Origin: Flavobacteriales bacterium
Lineage (GTDB): Bacteria > Bacteroidota > Bacteroidia > Flavobacteriales_D > Sanyastnellaceae
Reading direction: 5' to 3'
Assembly: GCA_028825055.1 (NCBI GenBank)
Contig: JAPKAW010000116.1
Span: 1 to 5,921 of the forward strand
DNA: 5,921 bases
Made by a program: the position numbers and the translations under genes. The notes beneath the pieces are model-generated. The model worked only from the letters and a program-made list of their open reading frames with translations. It searched no databases and had not been told where the DNA came from. Below, piece after piece: positions 5,350 to 5,921 of the stretch (the stretch's first letter is position 1; each line of letters opens with the position of its first letter).

Positions 5350-5921
5350 CAGCGAGCGGAAGCATGGCATTTCCGAATGAAAATTGCTCAGGTTAGATTC
5401 ATATCTATTTAATTGTAAGAAAGGCATTTTTGTTTCTCCAAACCCCCGTTTCAATTAACCTCTTTGGACACATCGTTGGCATCGTCGGAGCCATCCACTG
5501 CATGCAGGCTCATATCGAGCTTTCCGGGCTTGGCGTACTGCCGGAAATAACCTTGGAAAAGACGCAGCTGGAAAAGCACAAGTCATGCTCACCTGCCATT
5601 TGGCTGAGGCCTGTTAGATTCCTTAAGCGGTCGCACATCCGATCATCCGCAACTGTTATGAATGGCAAGGCGTGGACACACTCACCAAGAACCCACCCAT
5701 TGTAGATTCAACGTCCTTTCGAGTGACGAAGATGCGCATGTTACCAGCGGAGTAATTCTTGGGCGACGCTATGGGCGACACTTTATTCAATCTACTATTT
5801 ATCAACACTTTAGAAGTGTTAAGAGTGGAGCCAGGGGAAGTATGATACCCCCCTAAATTCCACAACATTGATGGGGGTTGCAGCGCTTCGCTCTTTTGGA
5901 GCATCCTTCTGAGTAACCTTT
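5350..5921. other. 572-bp region without a recognisable gene
   Basis: I could not assign a gene here. Weak candidates are 5430-5705 (+, 91 aa, TTG start, containing FGHIVGIVGAIHCMQAH), 5656-5904 (-, 82 aa, containing KNYSAGNMRIFVTRKD) and a 42-codon minus frame ending SDDANDVSKEVN before TGA near 5454. Several frames look protein-like for 30-40 codons and then break, as in a decayed gene, but I recognise no family, transposase motif or terminal inverted repeat. Other structure: a 5-bp hairpin after the LPP20-like gene (CGGAA 5357-5361 / TTCCG 5371-5375, no T run), a direct repeat of TGGGCGAC (5760-5767 and 5772-5779), a 7-bp hairpin at 5804-5820 and a G/C-run cluster at 5834-5877. Confidence 0.4.
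5804..5820. other. Perfect 7-bp inverted repeat with 3-nt loop
   Basis: AACACTT (5804-5810) and AAGTGTT (5814-5820) are perfect reverse complements separated by TAG. No T run follows on either strand, so it does not look like an intrinsic terminator. It could be a protein-binding site, an RNA hairpin in a leader, or chance. Confidence 0.35.

Noticed and set aside
5430..5705. 91-aa plus-strand ORF downstream of the LPP20-like gene
   Set aside because: It has a TTG start and no recognised motif, its second half is rich in Arg/Ser/His like a random frame, and competing frames are equally protein-like.
5760..5779. Two copies of TGGGCGAC as a repeat array
   Set aside because: Only two 8-bp copies 12 bp apart; no further units, so it is not a CRISPR or iteron array.

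Overview
The window looks like part of a Bacteroidota genome, probably a Flavobacteriales-type marine or free-living lineage. The main evidence is a secreted protein with a clear type A C-terminal sorting domain of the type IX secretion system (T9SS), a phylum hallmark. Supporting evidence is a small exported protein with a dockerin-like calcium loop, a TAnnTTTG promoter element of the Bacteroidota type, and weak Shine-Dalgarno signals. Nearly every supported gene encodes an exported envelope or surface protein. There are no tRNA, rRNA, CRISPR or complete mobile elements.

Layout, left to right. (1) 2-127 (+): possible 3' end of a gene running in from the left, overlapping tail-to-tail with the next gene by 6 bp. 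(2) 122-382 (-): a small secreted protein with one dockerin-like EF-hand, interrupted by an in-frame TGA inside its signal peptide. (3) 587-1597 (-): a 336-aa T9SS-secreted protein with a good -7 promoter element just upstream. (4) 1598-2096: about 500 bp with no confident gene. (5) 2097-2510 and 2559-4289 (-): a likely two-gene operon encoding first a 576-aa exported protein (N-terminal LPP20/FlgT-N-like module, C-terminal part rich in beta-strands like an outer-membrane barrel) and then a 137-aa cysteine-rich lipoprotein. (6) 4290-4470: a divergent promoter region. (7) 4471-5349 (+): a 292-aa exported LPP20-like protein without a lipobox. (8) 5350-5921: no recognisable gene.

The most interesting part is 2097-5349. 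The two divergently transcribed genes share the segment ITSETII followed by an acidic stretch, and an 18/20 nucleotide match accompanies it. The 292-aa protein itself seems to hold two LPP20-like modules. Together with the downstream lipoprotein this suggests a small envelope system of three proteins: a possible outer-membrane protein, a surface or periplasmic lipoprotein and a soluble periplasmic partner. LPP20-like and CsgG-neighbourhood proteins are known in envelope secretion and assembly contexts, but the function here is inference. No catalytic motif was seen in any of the three.
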